Shown here piece by piece: positions 27,816-37,248 of a DNA stretch of 64,000 bases. The notes beneath the pieces are model-generated. The model made no database searches and was not told where the DNA came from. It saw nothing but the letters and a program-made list of their open reading frames with translations. A program made the translations under genes and the position numbers. Each line of letters begins with the position of its first letter. The first letter of the stretch is position 1. Origin of the DNA: Dyella nitratireducens (GTDB lineage Bacteria > Pseudomonadota > Gammaproteobacteria > Xanthomonadales > Rhodanobacteraceae); the NCBI RefSeq assembly GCF_014642835.1, contig NZ_BMJA01000007.1, forward strand, positions 114,449 to 178,448. The letters are read 5' to 3'.

Positions 27816-29903
27816 ATGACCCGACGCCTGCTCGTCACCCATGCCCTGCCCTACGCCAACGGCCCGCTGCACCTGGGTCACATGCTGGGCTACATCCAGA
27901 CCGATATCTGGGTCCGCTCACAGCGGATGATGGGCAACGAGGTGTACTTCGTGGCGGCGGACGATGCGCACGGCACGCCGATCATGCTGGCGGCCGAAAA
28001 AGCGGGTGTCTCGCCGGAAGCCTTCATCGCCGACATGCGCGCCAGCCATGAAGCGGACTTCACCGATTTCCACTTCAGCTACGACAACTACTACACCACG
28101 CATTCGGAAGAGAATCGCGAGCTGGCCTCGCTGATCTACACGCGCCTGCGCGACAGCGGCTACATCGCCAAGCGCAGCATCCAGCAACTGTTCGACCCCG
28201 ACAAGCAGATGTTTCTGCCGGACCGCTACATCAAGGGCACCTGCCCCAAGTGCGGCACGCCAGACCAGTACGGCGACAACTGCGAGAACTGCGGCGCCAC
28301 CTATGCGCCTACCGACCTGATCAATCCGTATTCGGTGGTTTCCGGCGCCACGCCGGTGCTGCGCGATTCGGAGCATTACTTCTTCGAACTGAGCAAATTC
28401 GAAGAACTCTTGCGCAACTGGTTCAGCGGCAAACTCACCGACGGCAAGCCGGTAGCCAACCCAGGCGTGGTGGCCAAGCTCAAGGAATGGCTGGATGGCG
28501 GCCTGAAAGACTGGGACATCTCGCGCGATGCGCCTTATTTCGGCTTTCCCATTCCCGATGCGCCAGGCAAGTTTTTCTATGTATGGCTGGATGCGCCGGT
28601 CGGTTACCTGGCGGGCTTCAAGAACCTGTGCGAGCGTGCCGGGGTGAGGTTCGAAGATTTTCTTGCACCGAACAGCGGCGCAGAAATGCACCACTTCATC
28701 GGCAAGGACATCATCAACTTCCACGGTTTGTTCTGGCCGGCCATGCTGCACGGCGCACAGTTCCGCACGCCCACGGCGCTGCACGTCAACGGCTATCTCA
28801 CGGTGAACGGCGCGAAGATGTCCAAGTCGCGCGGCACCTTCATCCAGGCGCGCACCTACCTCACTGCCGGCTTGAATCCGGAGTTCCTGCGCTATTACTT
28901 CGCCACCATGCTCAACGATGCGCCGGTGGATGTGGATCTGGACTTGAAGGCGTTCGAGGAGCGCGTCAATTCGCATCTCATCGGCAAGTGGGTGAACATC
29001 GCCAGCCGCACCGCGGGCTTCGTGCACAAGTTCTTCCATGGTCAATTGGCCGCGAACTTCTCGCCGGAGCAGAACGAACTGTGGAGCGTACTGATCTCGC
29101 ACTACGAAGGCGTGCCGGCCTTGTACGAGGCCGGCGAATTCGCCGAGGCCATGCGCCGCTTCGTGCTGATTGCCGATTTGGTCAACGGCCACATTGCCGC
29201 CAAGGCGCCATGGGTGATGGCGAAAGACGAAACGCAGCGCGACGAACTGCATCAAGTGTGCTCGTTCGCACTAGCCGCGTTCCGCCTGCTCGGCGGGCTG
29301 CTCAAACCCGTGCTGCCGGTTACGGTGGAAGCGGCGGAGAAATTCCTCGCCGCGCCCATCGCCGATTTCGATGCAGCCTGCGCCACGCTGCACAACCACA
29401 CCATCCACACCTTCGAGCCACTGCTGGCGCGCATCGATCCCAAGCTGATCGAAGCAATGGTCGAAGCCTCGAAAGAATCGCTGGGCTCCGCACCGGAGCC
29501 CGAAACCAAGAAACCCGCCAAGAAAGACAGCAAGCCCATGACCGAAGCTACCGTCACCACGACCGAATCCAACCTCATCAGCATCGACGATTTCGCCAAG
29601 CTCGACCTGCGCGTCGGCAAGGTGCTGGCCTGCGAGTTCGTGGAAGGTTCGGACAAGCTGCTGCGTTTCGAACTGGACGCTGGCCCGCTCGGCAAGCGCC
29701 AGATTTTCTCCGGCATTCGCGCCGCGTACGGCGAGCCGGAAAAACTGGTGGGGCGTAATGTGGTGTTTATTGCCAATCTCGCGCCGCGCAAGATGCGCTT
29801 TGGTGTGTCGGAAGGGATGATTTTGTCGGCGGGTGAAGGCGGCAGCGATCTGTTCCTGTTGGATGCAGATCAAGGTGCGAAGCCTGGGGCAACCGTTCGC
29901 TGA
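27816..29903 (+). CDS. metG: Methionyl-tRNA synthetase
   Basis: A 695-residue MetRS. The HIGH-type motif is in [24 protein letters not shown]. The zinc knuckle has CPKCG and CENCG pairs near residues 145-160. The KMSKS loop is [14 protein letters not shown] near 330, and the anticodon-binding helical domain follows. A C-terminal tRNA-binding OB-fold ([34 protein letters not shown], about 590-695) is joined by a Lys-rich linker, typical of the long bacterial form. A hairpin follows the stop. Confidence 0.97.
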   Translation: MTRRLLVTHALPYANGPLHLGHMLGYIQTDIWVRSQRMMGNEVYFVAADDAHGTPIMLAAEKAGVSPEAFIADMRASHEADFTDFHFSYDNYYTTHSEENRELASLIYTRLRDSGYIAKRSIQQLFDPDKQMFLPDRYIKGTCPKCGTPDQYGDNCENCGATYAPTDLINPYSVVSGATPVLRDSEHYFFELSKFEELLRNWFSGKLTDGKPVANPGVVAKLKEWLDGGLKDWDISRDAPYFGFPIPDAPGKFFYVWLDAPVGYLAGFKNLCERAGVRFEDFLAPNSGAEMHHFIGKDIINFHGLFWPAMLHGAQFRTPTALHVNGYLTVNGAKMSKSRGTFIQARTYLTAGLNPEFLRYYFATMLNDAPVDVDLDLKAFEERVNSHLIGKWVNIASRTAGFVHKFFHGQLAANFSPEQNELWSVLISHYEGVPALYEAGEFAEAMRRFVLIADLVNGHIAAKAPWVMAKDETQRDELHQVCSFALAAFRLLGGLLKPVLPVTVEAAEKFLAAPIADFDAACATLHNHTIHTFEPLLARIDPKLIEAMVEASKESLGSAPEPETKKPAKKDSKPMTEATVTTTESNLISIDDFAKLDLRVGKVLACEFVEGSDKLLRFELDAGPLGKRQIFSGIRAAYGEPEKLVGRNVVFIANLAPRKMRFGVSEGMILSAGEGGSDLFLLDADQGAKPGATVR

Positions 29904-29911
29904 ATTATTGA

Positions 29912-29938
29912 CTCTCTTTCCCCACAGGGGAGAGAGAG
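29912..29938 (+). terminator. Hairpin between metG and the rnfB-like gene
   Basis: CTCTCTTTCCCC (29912-29923) pairs with GGGGAGAGAGAG (29927-29938) with one T-G pair and a 3-nt loop. The right arm also lies where the ribosome-binding site of the next gene should be, so it could reduce its translation. It is related in sequence to the hairpin at 24911-24940. Confidence 0.5.
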
Positions 29939-29949
29939 CTGATCTCGCC

Positions 29950-30552
29950 ATGACCACTCTCGCTGACCGCATCGACGCCCTGCTGCCGCAAACGCAATGC
30001 GAACAATGCGGCTACCATGGCTGCCGCCCTTACGCGGAAGCGATCGCCAACGGCGAAGCTAAGATCAACCAGTGTCCACCCGGCGGCAGTGACGGCATCG
30101 CCAAACTCGCGGACCTGCTCGGCCGCGCACCGCTACCACTGAATCCGGCAAACGGCGTTGAAAAGCCTCGTACGCTGGCCCGCATCATCGAAGCCGATTG
30201 CATCGGCTGCACCAAGTGCATCCAAGTCTGTCCTGTCGATGCCATCGTCGGGGCGAACAAGCTGATGCACACCGTGATCGCGGACGATTGCACCGGCTGT
30301 GAACGCTGCGTACCCGCCTGCCCCGTCGACTGCATCGTGCTTGAACCGATGTCGCCCGCGCAGGCGAATGATTCCACGCATGCTGATATGGCACGTGTGC
30401 ATTTTCAGCGCCGCGAGGCACGCCTGGAAGCACAACGTGCGCAGCGCGACGCAGAATTGTCTGCGCGCAAAGCCCAGGTGCACACCACCAGCCAGAGCGT
30501 GCTCGACGCGCTTGCCCGCGCCAAGGCAAAAAAACAGGAGCCCAAGCAGTGA
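29950..30552 (+). CDS. RnfB/RsxB-like iron-sulfur protein lacking the membrane anchor
   Basis: A 200-residue protein with the RnfB cluster motif [37 protein letters not shown]. Two ferredoxin [4Fe-4S] motifs follow: [19 protein letters not shown] and [18 protein letters not shown] basic Arg/Ala-rich tail ends it. Classic RnfB starts with a hydrophobic helix; here the protein begins directly at the cluster domain. No rnfACDGE genes are nearby. It overlaps nth by GTGA, echoing the rnf-nth linkage in enterobacteria. It is probably a soluble electron carrier, partner unknown. Confidence 0.85.
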   Translation: MTTLADRIDALLPQTQCEQCGYHGCRPYAEAIANGEAKINQCPPGGSDGIAKLADLLGRAPLPLNPANGVEKPRTLARIIEADCIGCTKCIQVCPVDAIVGANKLMHTVIADDCTGCERCVPACPVDCIVLEPMSPAQANDSTHADMARVHFQRREARLEAQRAQRDAELSARKAQVHTTSQSVLDALARAKAKKQEPKQ

Positions 30553-31184
30553 AGAAAGAGGATGTAGTCGAACTGTTCTCACGCTTGCGCGAACTTAATC
30601 CGCATCCCACCACGGAGCTGGCCTACACCACGCCGTTCGAACTGCTGGTAGCCGTGGTGCTATCCGCGCAAGCCACCGACGTGGGCGTCAACAAGGCCAC
30701 GCGCAAGCTCTTCCCCATCGCCAATACGCCACAAGCGATCCTCGATATGGGCGAGGAGATACTCAAGCGCTACATCAACACCATTGGCCTGTATAACGCC
30801 AAGGCCAAGAATGTCATCGCGCTGTGCCGCATCCTGGTGGAGCAATACGGTAGCGAGGTGCCAGATAACCGCGACGCGCTCGAGGCGCTGCCTGGCGTTG
30901 GACGCAAGACAGCCAACGTGGTGCTCAACACCGCATTCGGCCATCACACCATTGCCGTCGACACACATATCTTCCGCGTTTCCAACCGCACCGGCCTGGC
31001 GCCGGGCAAGGATGTACGTGCGGTGGAAGACAAGCTGGAAAAAGTGGTGCCGAAGGAATTCAAGCAGGACGCGCATCACTGGCTCATTCTGCACGGGCGC
31101 TACGTGTGCAAGGCGCGCAAGCCGGATTGCCCGCAGTGCGTGATTCGCGATCTGTGCAAGTACAAAGACAAGACGCCTGCGTAA
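30549..31184 (+). CDS. nth: Endonuclease III
   Basis: Nth is a DNA glycosylase/AP lyase that removes oxidised pyrimidines. The 211-residue protein has the helix-hairpin-helix [17 protein letters not shown] with the catalytic lysine (about residue 120). The catalytic aspartate is in [15 protein letters not shown] near 138, and the C-terminal [4Fe-4S] loop is [17 protein letters not shown]. The start is GTG overlapping the previous stop (GTGA). The TAA stop is part of a REP unit in which GTAG has become GTAA. Confidence 0.96.
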   Translation: MKKEDVVELFSRLRELNPHPTTELAYTTPFELLVAVVLSAQATDVGVNKATRKLFPIANTPQAILDMGEEILKRYINTIGLYNAKAKNVIALCRILVEQYGSEVPDNRDALEALPGVGRKTANVVLNTAFGHHTIAVDTHIFRVSNRTGLAPGKDVRAVEDKLEKVVPKEFKQDAHHWLILHGRYVCKARKPDCPQCVIRDLCKYKDKTPA

Positions 31185-31283
31185 GTTGGGGGGCAAACCC
31201 CAACATCACCATGCACTCATCCGCACGCACACGCATCCATCGCAACGTTGTAGTCTGATGTTGGGGTTCGCACCCCAACCTAC
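31181..31283. repeat. GTAG-type REP inverted pair (BIME), copy d, with GTAA variant
   Basis: Left unit 31181-31204 begins GTAA instead of GTAG and has one extra G-for-T change in the loop. The TAA is the nth stop. The right unit is at 31260-31283. The 55-bp spacer is the longest of the family. The element lies between nth and the LacI-type regulator. Confidence 0.88.
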
Positions 31284-31317
31284 GAGCCACACAAACAGCG
31301 CGACAGAAGGTGCCGTC

Positions 31318-32373
31318 TTGGCCGCCAAACCATCCCGCAAGCCAGATAACGAACACCCCGGCCGCCTGCAAATGGCCGACATCGCCCGTCTTGCCGGCGT
31401 ATCGACCTCCACCGTGTCGCGCGCCCTCAAGGGCAGCAGGCTGGTGAATGACGAAACACGGCAACGCATCGAGCAGATCGCCAGCCAGTTCAACTACACC
31501 GTCAACCAGCTGGCGATGAACTTGCGCTCCGGCACCAATCGCACCGTCGCCGTGGTGGTGCCCTATGAGAAACATCGCCGGCAGAATTTCTCCGACCCGT
31601 TCCTGCACGGAATGATCGGCGCGTTGGCAGACGTACTGACCGAACGCGATTACGAGATGCTGCTGGTGCGCATGGATGCCGAGCAGCTGACCACCCTTGG
31701 CACCCTGGTCGACGGCGGGCGCACCGCCGGCATCATCCTGGTCGGCCAATGGCACCACCACGACCAGCTCAACGCGATGGCAGACCGCAAGCTGCCGCTG
31801 GTGGTATGGGGTGCGCAGCTTCCGGATCAGCGCTATAGCTGCGTGGGTGGACAGAACCTGGTCGGCGGGCGCCTGGTCGGCGAGCATTTACTGGCACAGG
31901 GTTGCCGCAGCGTCGCCTTTCTCGGTGACCGCGATCTGCCTGAAGTCGCGCAGCGTTATCGCGGCTTTACGGCCGCGCTCCGCAAGCAAGGCATCAAGCA
32001 CGATGCCGCTTTACGCAAGGATGTTCCGTTTCTCGCGCCTGATGCACGACGTGCCACGCTGGAATGGATCGACAGCGGCATCACCTTTGATGCCCTGTTC
32101 GCGGCAAGCGATCTGCTTGCGATGGCTGCCATCGGTGCCTTGCGTGAACGCGGGCTCGATGTACCCAAGGACGTGCTGGTAGTTGGCTACGACGATGTCG
32201 ATTTCGCCGCACACTTCCATCCCTCGCTCACCACCGTGCGCCAGCCGTTTCAGCTGGGCGCGGAAGCCATGGTCGATGCCTTGCTGGATCTGCTTGAGCC
32301 TACTTCGGAAGCGCATGGGCATGAACTGCCGACGCAGTTGATCGTTCGCGAGAGCAGCCAACGCGCCCAGTAG
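31318..32373 (+). CDS. suxR: LacI-family repressor, SuxR-like
   Basis: About 351 residues. The LacI helix-turn-helix is MADIARLAGVSTSTVSRALKGSRLVNDETRQRIEQIASQFNYTVN, followed by a periplasmic-binding-protein-like sensor domain ending PSLTTVRQPFQLGAEAMVDALLDLL. The likely start is TTG at 31318 with AGAAGG about 7 nt upstream; the internal ATG at 31372 lacks an RBS. The gene precedes a TonB receptor, GH13 enzyme and MFS permease in the order of the Xanthomonas sux locus. It should repress them through the palindrome at 32626. The name is inferred from synteny. Its TAG stop is formed by a REP unit. Confidence 0.85.
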   Translation: MAAKPSRKPDNEHPGRLQMADIARLAGVSTSTVSRALKGSRLVNDETRQRIEQIASQFNYTVNQLAMNLRSGTNRTVAVVVPYEKHRRQNFSDPFLHGMIGALADVLTERDYEMLLVRMDAEQLTTLGTLVDGGRTAGIILVGQWHHHDQLNAMADRKLPLVVWGAQLPDQRYSCVGGQNLVGGRLVGEHLLAQGCRSVAFLGDRDLPEVAQRYRGFTAALRKQGIKHDAALRKDVPFLAPDARRATLEWIDSGITFDALFAASDLLAMAAIGALRERGLDVPKDVLVVGYDDVDFAAHFHPSLTTVRQPFQLGAEAMVDALLDLLEPTSEAHGHELPTQLIVRESSQRAQ

Positions 32374-32443
32374 GTTGGGGTGCAAACCCCAACATTGCCA
32401 TGCAGGCATAGAGCACGATGTTGGGGTTTGCACCCCAACCTAC
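32370..32443. repeat. GTAG-type REP inverted pair (BIME), copy e
   Basis: Units at 32370-32393 (plus) and 32420-32443 (minus) are separated by 26 bp. The left GTAG provides the TAG stop of the LacI-type gene. The right unit lies at the edge of the regulatory region of the TonB receptor. Confidence 0.92.
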
Positions 32444-32549
32444 ATAAGCGCAAATCCGCGCTGCACATCCATGCCATTTCAAAGCGCATCGTCATTCGGC
32501 GAGACATAGATACCCAGGTATCCGGGGCGAGTAGCCAAAGGACTAATTT

Positions 32550-32565
32550 TTGCAATCGATGTCAT
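32550..32565 (+). promoter_or_regulatory. Half-conserved copy of the LacI-type operator
   Basis: TTGCAATCGAT matches the first 11 bases of the perfect operator 76 bp downstream, but the second half is degenerate. It could be an auxiliary operator for looping by a tetrameric repressor. The 32444-32785 region is otherwise non-coding leader and promoter DNA. Confidence 0.45.
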
Positions 32566-32625
32566 CTTAGTCACCCATAACGCATAAAACCGCTATTTTT
32601 TTGGAAATTTTTGCTGCACTGCAAA

Positions 32626-32641
32626 TTGCAATCGATTGCAA
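32626..32641 (+). promoter_or_regulatory. LacI-type operator palindrome upstream of the sux-like operon
   Basis: TTGCAATCGATTGCAA is a perfect 16-bp palindrome with a central CG, the classical form of LacI/GalR-family operators. It lies about 145 bp before the TonB receptor start and about 250 bp after the regulator gene. The regulator is the natural candidate to bind it. Confidence 0.75.
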
Positions 32642-32785
32642 AAGCATAAAAATGGCTCCACTGCCTTCACCGGCAGCACGGCGCGGGGACGTTCCGTGCC
32701 AATGGGTCGGGGATGCCGAACGTGGCCACGCATTCACTCCAGGGCCGCGCGAGCCGCCCTGTGCAAAAATTTTGGGGAGAAAACC

Positions 32786-35338
32786 ATGCATCCGTTGTCC
32801 ACCTTCCGCAGGAACACGCTGACGGTCGCTATCGCACTGATGTGCACGGCATCGTTTCAGGCCATGGCCGGCACCACCGATACAAGCTCACCGCAAGCCG
32901 CCGCCTCCACGGCATCGAGCCCTCAAACGAGCAGCAACGACGCATCCGGCAAGGACAATGGCAAAAAGCAGAACTCTGTGAACCTGCAACAGGTCGTCGT
33001 AACCGGTTCGCCGCTGCCATCCACGGAAATGAACTCCAGCATTTCGGTCAGCACGGTCGATGGCGAACAAATCCAGACCAGCGGCGTGCAGAACGCAGCG
33101 GATCTGCTGCGCACCATTCCAGGCATCCGCTCCGAATCGTCGGGTGGCGCCGGTAACGCGAACGTATCCGTGCGCGGCCTTCCCGTTGCCTCCGGCGGCA
33201 GCAAGTTCGTGCAGTTCCAGGTGGATGGCATGCCGGTGCTGGAATTCGGCGACACGGCGTTCGCCACACCCGATACCTTCCTGCGCACCGACTACAACAT
33301 CGATCACGTGGAAGCCGTACGCGGCGGCTCTTCGTCGGTGTTTGCCAGCAATGCACCGGGGGCGATCATCAACTTCATCACCAAGGATGGCAGCTCGCAA
33401 GGCGGCAACATCGGGCTTACCGTCGGACTGGGCCAGTACGATGATCAACGTCTCGATTTCGATTACGGTGGCCCGCTATCAGCGTCCACCCGCTATCACT
33501 TCGGTGGTTTCATCCAGCACGGCAACGGCCAGAAGAATACGGACTACACGTCGTCGTCCGGCGGCCAGTTGATGGGCAACATCACCCACGATATCGACGG
33601 CGGCTTTCTGCGCCTGAATCTGCAATTCACGGATACCTACGATCCGGTCTACCTGCCTGTACCGGTCATGATCACCGGCAGCAACAGCGATCCTCATGTC
33701 AGCTCCATTCCCGGTTTCAACCTCCAGAGCGGCGTGTTGCAGTCACCCTACTTCACCAGCGACACGGCGCTGAATGCACAAGGCCAGACGATCCACACGA
33801 ATATTCGCGATGGCTACCACACGCGCGTGAATGCGATCGGCGGCGAAGGCAAGTTTTCCCTGGGTGACGACTGGACGCTGCATGAGCAATTCCGCGCAGC
33901 CGAGAATTACGGCGCCTTCACCGGCCCCTATCCGACCGCGGTGGAAAGTGCGCAGACCCTCGCCGACAGCATTGGTGGTGCAGGTTCCTACCTTACCTAT
34001 GCCACCGGTCCGAATGCGGGCAAACGCGTTACCAATCCTGCTGCACTGGGCGGCAACGGTCTTGCCTCCGAGACGGCGCTGTTCAACGTGTCGTTGCCGA
34101 ACATGGACAACTTCACCAACAACATCAGCCTGTCGCGCACCTTCGACACGGACTTCGGCAAGGGCACCTTGCAATTCGGCTACTACCACTCGCAACAGAA
34201 CGTGGTGCAGGACTGGCACTGGAACATGTACCTGCAAACGGTGCAAAGCCAGGATTCGGCACTGCTGAACGTATACAGCGCCAGCGGCAAGCTGATGACC
34301 GACAACGGCCTGGTGGCCTATGGCACCCCTGGCTTCTGCGGCTCCTGCAACCGCTACTACGACGCCAAGTACATGATGGATGCGCCCTTCGTATCCATGA
34401 CCTGGGAAACCGGGCCTTGGCGTTTCGACGGCGGCTTGCGCTTCGACCGTATCACCGGCAGTGGCTATTACGTTGCCGCCAACCAGCTCGCCACGGTCGA
34501 TGTGAACGGTAACGGCGTGATTTCCGTACCTGAGCAAAGTGTGCCGGTGTACGGCGGCGCCACCTCGCCGATCGACTATAGCAAGTCGCACCTGGAGTAT
34601 TCGTTTGGCACCAACTACACCATCGATTCGAACCTTGCCCTGTTCCTTCGCGCCAGCAGCGGCGCTCGTTTCAACTCAGATCGCTTGTTGTTCGGCGGCG
34701 GTATTCTCTCCGACGGCAGCGTGCCGCAGGGCATCGGCGTCAATGTGGTCAAGCAATACGAAGGCGGCGTGAAATGGAACACCGCGCACACCAGCCTGTT
34801 CGTCACCGGCTTCATGGCCAATACGCAGGAGCAGAACGAGGACGTCACCTCCACGATCGAGCCGTTCATCAGCCGCCACTATCACGCGCGCGGTGTTGAA
34901 TTCGAGGGCTCCTACAACTACGGTCATTTCTCGCTTGCCGGCGGCATGACCTATACGCATTCGCGCATCGTGTCCGACGCCATCACACCAGCCGACGTGG
35001 GCAACGTGCCGCAGCGCCAGGCGAACTGGGTGTATCAGTTCAGCCCGAGCTACAGCTGGCACGCCTTCAATGTCGGCGCCACGGTGATCGGCACCACCAA
35101 GTCCTACGCCTCCGACCCGAATGGTTTGGTGATGCCGGGTTACACGCAGGTAAATACATACGTCAGCTACGACATCAACGATCGGATGACGGCATCGCTC
35201 AGCGTCAACAATTTGTTCAATGCCATCGGCCTCACCGAGATCGACTCGAGTCCTGAAACGGTGACGGCCAACGGCATCAACACCGCGCGTTCGATTCTCG
35301 GCCGCACCATCTATGTCAACTGGCAGTACCACCTGTGA
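32786..35338 (+). CDS. suxA: TonB-dependent receptor, SuxA-like (sucrose uptake)
   Basis: An 850-residue outer-membrane transporter. The signal peptide ends near ASFQAMAGTT. A Ser/Ala/Gln-rich linker leads to the plug domain (QQVVVTGSPLPSTEMNSSISVSTVDGEQIQTSGVQNAADLLRTIPGIRSESSGGAGNANVSVRGLP). The beta-barrel ends in an aromatic strand (RTIYVNWQYHL). The TonB box is probably the NLQQVVVTG segment. The ATG has GGGGAGA upstream. It overlaps the GH13 gene by GTGA and lies in a sux-like operon, so sucrose is the probable ligand. Confidence 0.88.
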   Translation: MHPLSTFRRNTLTVAIALMCTASFQAMAGTTDTSSPQAAASTASSPQTSSNDASGKDNGKKQNSVNLQQVVVTGSPLPSTEMNSSISVSTVDGEQIQTSGVQNAADLLRTIPGIRSESSGGAGNANVSVRGLPVASGGSKFVQFQVDGMPVLEFGDTAFATPDTFLRTDYNIDHVEAVRGGSSSVFASNAPGAIINFITKDGSSQGGNIGLTVGLGQYDDQRLDFDYGGPLSASTRYHFGGFIQHGNGQKNTDYTSSSGGQLMGNITHDIDGGFLRLNLQFTDTYDPVYLPVPVMITGSNSDPHVSSIPGFNLQSGVLQSPYFTSDTALNAQGQTIHTNIRDGYHTRVNAIGGEGKFSLGDDWTLHEQFRAAENYGAFTGPYPTAVESAQTLADSIGGAGSYLTYATGPNAGKRVTNPAALGGNGLASETALFNVSLPNMDNFTNNISLSRTFDTDFGKGTLQFGYYHSQQNVVQDWHWNMYLQTVQSQDSALLNVYSASGKLMTDNGLVAYGTPGFCGSCNRYYDAKYMMDAPFVSMTWETGPWRFDGGLRFDRITGSGYYVAANQLATVDVNGNGVISVPEQSVPVYGGATSPIDYSKSHLEYSFGTNYTIDSNLALFLRASSGARFNSDRLLFGGGILSDGSVPQGIGVNVVKQYEGGVKWNTAHTSLFVTGFMANTQEQNEDVTSTIEPFISRHYHARGVEFEGSYNYGHFSLAGGMTYTHSRIVSDAITPADVGNVPQRQANWVYQFSPSYSWHAFNVGATVIGTTKSYASDPNGLVMPGYTQVNTYVSYDINDRMTASLSVNNLFNAIGLTEIDSSPETVTANGINTARSILGRTIYVNWQYHL

Positions 35339-37248
35339 GCAAATCGGACGTAGCCGCACTTTCCATGGATACCTCCTTGCTGGCACGAGCGCGCCAATGT
35401 TTCCTCGCCGAAGCCGATCCGGCCGTGCAGGCCGAAGCCACGGGGCGCTTTGACCGTCATGCTCCCCGGCTGCTGCACTGGCTGACCGCGCTGTACGGCA
35501 GGCAACCGATGTTCGACGCATGGCTGCTTTCGCTATGCACCACGCTGGGCACGCTTGCGCGTGCCCGGCCACCCGCACTGCGCGAACTGGATCGCGAGCG
35601 CGAACGCGATCCCGACTGGTTTATCCATGAAAAGCGGGTCGGTTATTGCGCTTACGTCGATCGCTTCGGTGGCGATCTCAACGGCGTCGCTGATCGCGTG
35701 GATTATCTTGAAAACCTGGGTGTCGGCTATCTGCACTTGCTGCCGTTTCTGCGTGCACGTAGCGGCGACAGCGACGGCGGATTTGCCGTAGCCAGCTTCG
35801 AGGAAGTGGAACCCGCGCTCGGCAGCATGGGTGATCTGGAACGGCTGGCAGCACGTTTGCGCGAAGCGCGCATCAGCCTGTGCGCGGACCTGGTACTCAA
35901 CCACGTGGCCGATCAGCACCCATGGGCCCTCGCCGCCACACAGGGTGATCAGCATTACCGTTCGTATTTCTACCTGTTTTCCGACCGTCGCGTGCCCAAT
36001 CGCTACGAACAAACGGTCGCCCAGATTTTCCCGCAAACCGCGCCCGGCAATTTCACGCATAACGATGTATTGCGCAGCTGGGTATGGACTACGTTCTATC
36101 CCTATCAGTGGGATCTGAATTACGCCTACCCGCCGGTCTTCGCCTCCATCGCTTCCGCCTTGCTGCAACTTGCCAATCGCGGCGTGGAAATCTTCCGTCT
36201 GGATTCGGCACCGTTTTTGTGGAAACGTTTGGGCACGTCGTGCACGAACCTGCCGGAAGTACATCAGATCCTGTCGGCGCTGCGTGCCATGGTGGATCTG
36301 GTTGCACCGGGCGTCTTGCTGAAGGCGGAGGCCATCGTTGCATCGACGGATCTGTTGCCTTACCTCGGCGTGGGCGAAACGCTGGGCAGCGAATGCCATC
36401 TGGCTTATCACAGCGGACTGATGGCGGCGAGCTGGACAGCTCTCAGCGAAGGGCGCACGACGCTGCTGCGGCAACTGTTGGACAGTACGCCTCCCCTGCC
36501 CGCGCACACAGGCTGGATGACGTACGTGCGTTGCCACGACGACATTGTGTGGGGCGTGTTGCGTTCCGACGTCGAAGCGGCCGGCGATGACTTTACTCAG
36601 CGCATCGGTGCTGCCGCCGCATTTCTGGAAGGACGCCGGCCCGGCAGTTTCGGGCACGGCGTTGCGTTTCAATCGGCCGACGGCCATGCAGTCCATGGCA
36701 CCAATGGCATGGCATCCGCACTCGTAGGTCTGGATTCAGCCGGCAACGCTGTCGCCTTGCGCCGCTTTGCGTTGATGTACGGATTGGCGTTCGCGGTGGG
36801 CACCGTGCCATTGCTTTACATGGGCGACGAACTGGCCCAGCCCAACAATGAAGCGGATGAAGATGCCGCCTTGATCGCACTCGATAGCCGCTGGGTGCAA
36901 CGTCCTCGGCTGGATCTGGCACGCCTCCAGCAACAGCTCGATCCGAGCACGATCGCCGGCAAAGCCAATGCGGCCATCAAAGCCTTGATTGCGGCCCGCC
37001 ACGATCCAGCGTTTGATCCCCAGGCATCGGTCGAAACGCTTGCCTGCGATAACGAGGCACTCCTGGCCATTCGGCGCGGCGAACGCTTCATGGCGGTGTT
37101 CAACTTCAGCGATAAACCGCAGTCTGTCGACTGGAGCCGACTGCATGCCGGCGACGGCTGGACAACGCTGTTGCAAACGGCCGACGATGCCGGCGACGAC
37201 ACAGGCATGTTGCCGGCATGGGCGATGGTATGGCGGAAGAAACCGTGA
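35335..37248 (+). CDS. suxB: GH13 sucrose hydrolase/amylosucrase, SuxB-like
   Basis: A 637-residue GH13 subfamily 4 enzyme that cleaves sucrose, possibly with glucan formation. The nucleophile aspartate is in GVEIFRLDSAPFLWKRLG, the acid/base glutamate in GVLLKAEAIVAS and the third aspartate in YVRCHDDIVWGV. Conserved DLVLNHVADQHPWA and EKRVGYCAYVDRFGGDL are also present. Length equals the Xanthomonas sucrose hydrolase. Motifs alone do not separate hydrolase from amylosucrase. The start is GTG overlapping the receptor stop. The 3' end overlaps the permease gene. Confidence 0.88.
   Translation: MSKSDVAALSMDTSLLARARQCFLAEADPAVQAEATGRFDRHAPRLLHWLTALYGRQPMFDAWLLSLCTTLGTLARARPPALRELDRERERDPDWFIHEKRVGYCAYVDRFGGDLNGVADRVDYLENLGVGYLHLLPFLRARSGDSDGGFAVASFEEVEPALGSMGDLERLAARLREARISLCADLVLNHVADQHPWALAATQGDQHYRSYFYLFSDRRVPNRYEQTVAQIFPQTAPGNFTHNDVLRSWVWTTFYPYQWDLNYAYPPVFASIASALLQLANRGVEIFRLDSAPFLWKRLGTSCTNLPEVHQILSALRAMVDLVAPGVLLKAEAIVASTDLLPYLGVGETLGSECHLAYHSGLMAASWTALSEGRTTLLRQLLDSTPPLPAHTGWMTYVRCHDDIVWGVLRSDVEAAGDDFTQRIGAAAAFLEGRRPGSFGHGVAFQSADGHAVHGTNGMASALVGLDSAGNAVALRRFALMYGLAFAVGTVPLLYMGDELAQPNNEADEDAALIALDSRWVQRPRLDLARLQQQLDPSTIAGKANAAIKALIAARHDPAFDPQASVETLACDNEALLAIRRGERFMAVFNFSDKPQSVDWSRLHAGDGWTTLLQTADDAGDDTGMLPAWAMVWRKKP

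Noticed and set aside
27918..29255. 445-codon minus-strand frame opposite metG
   Set aside because: Antisense to clear methionyl-tRNA synthetase motifs; no RBS and no domain.
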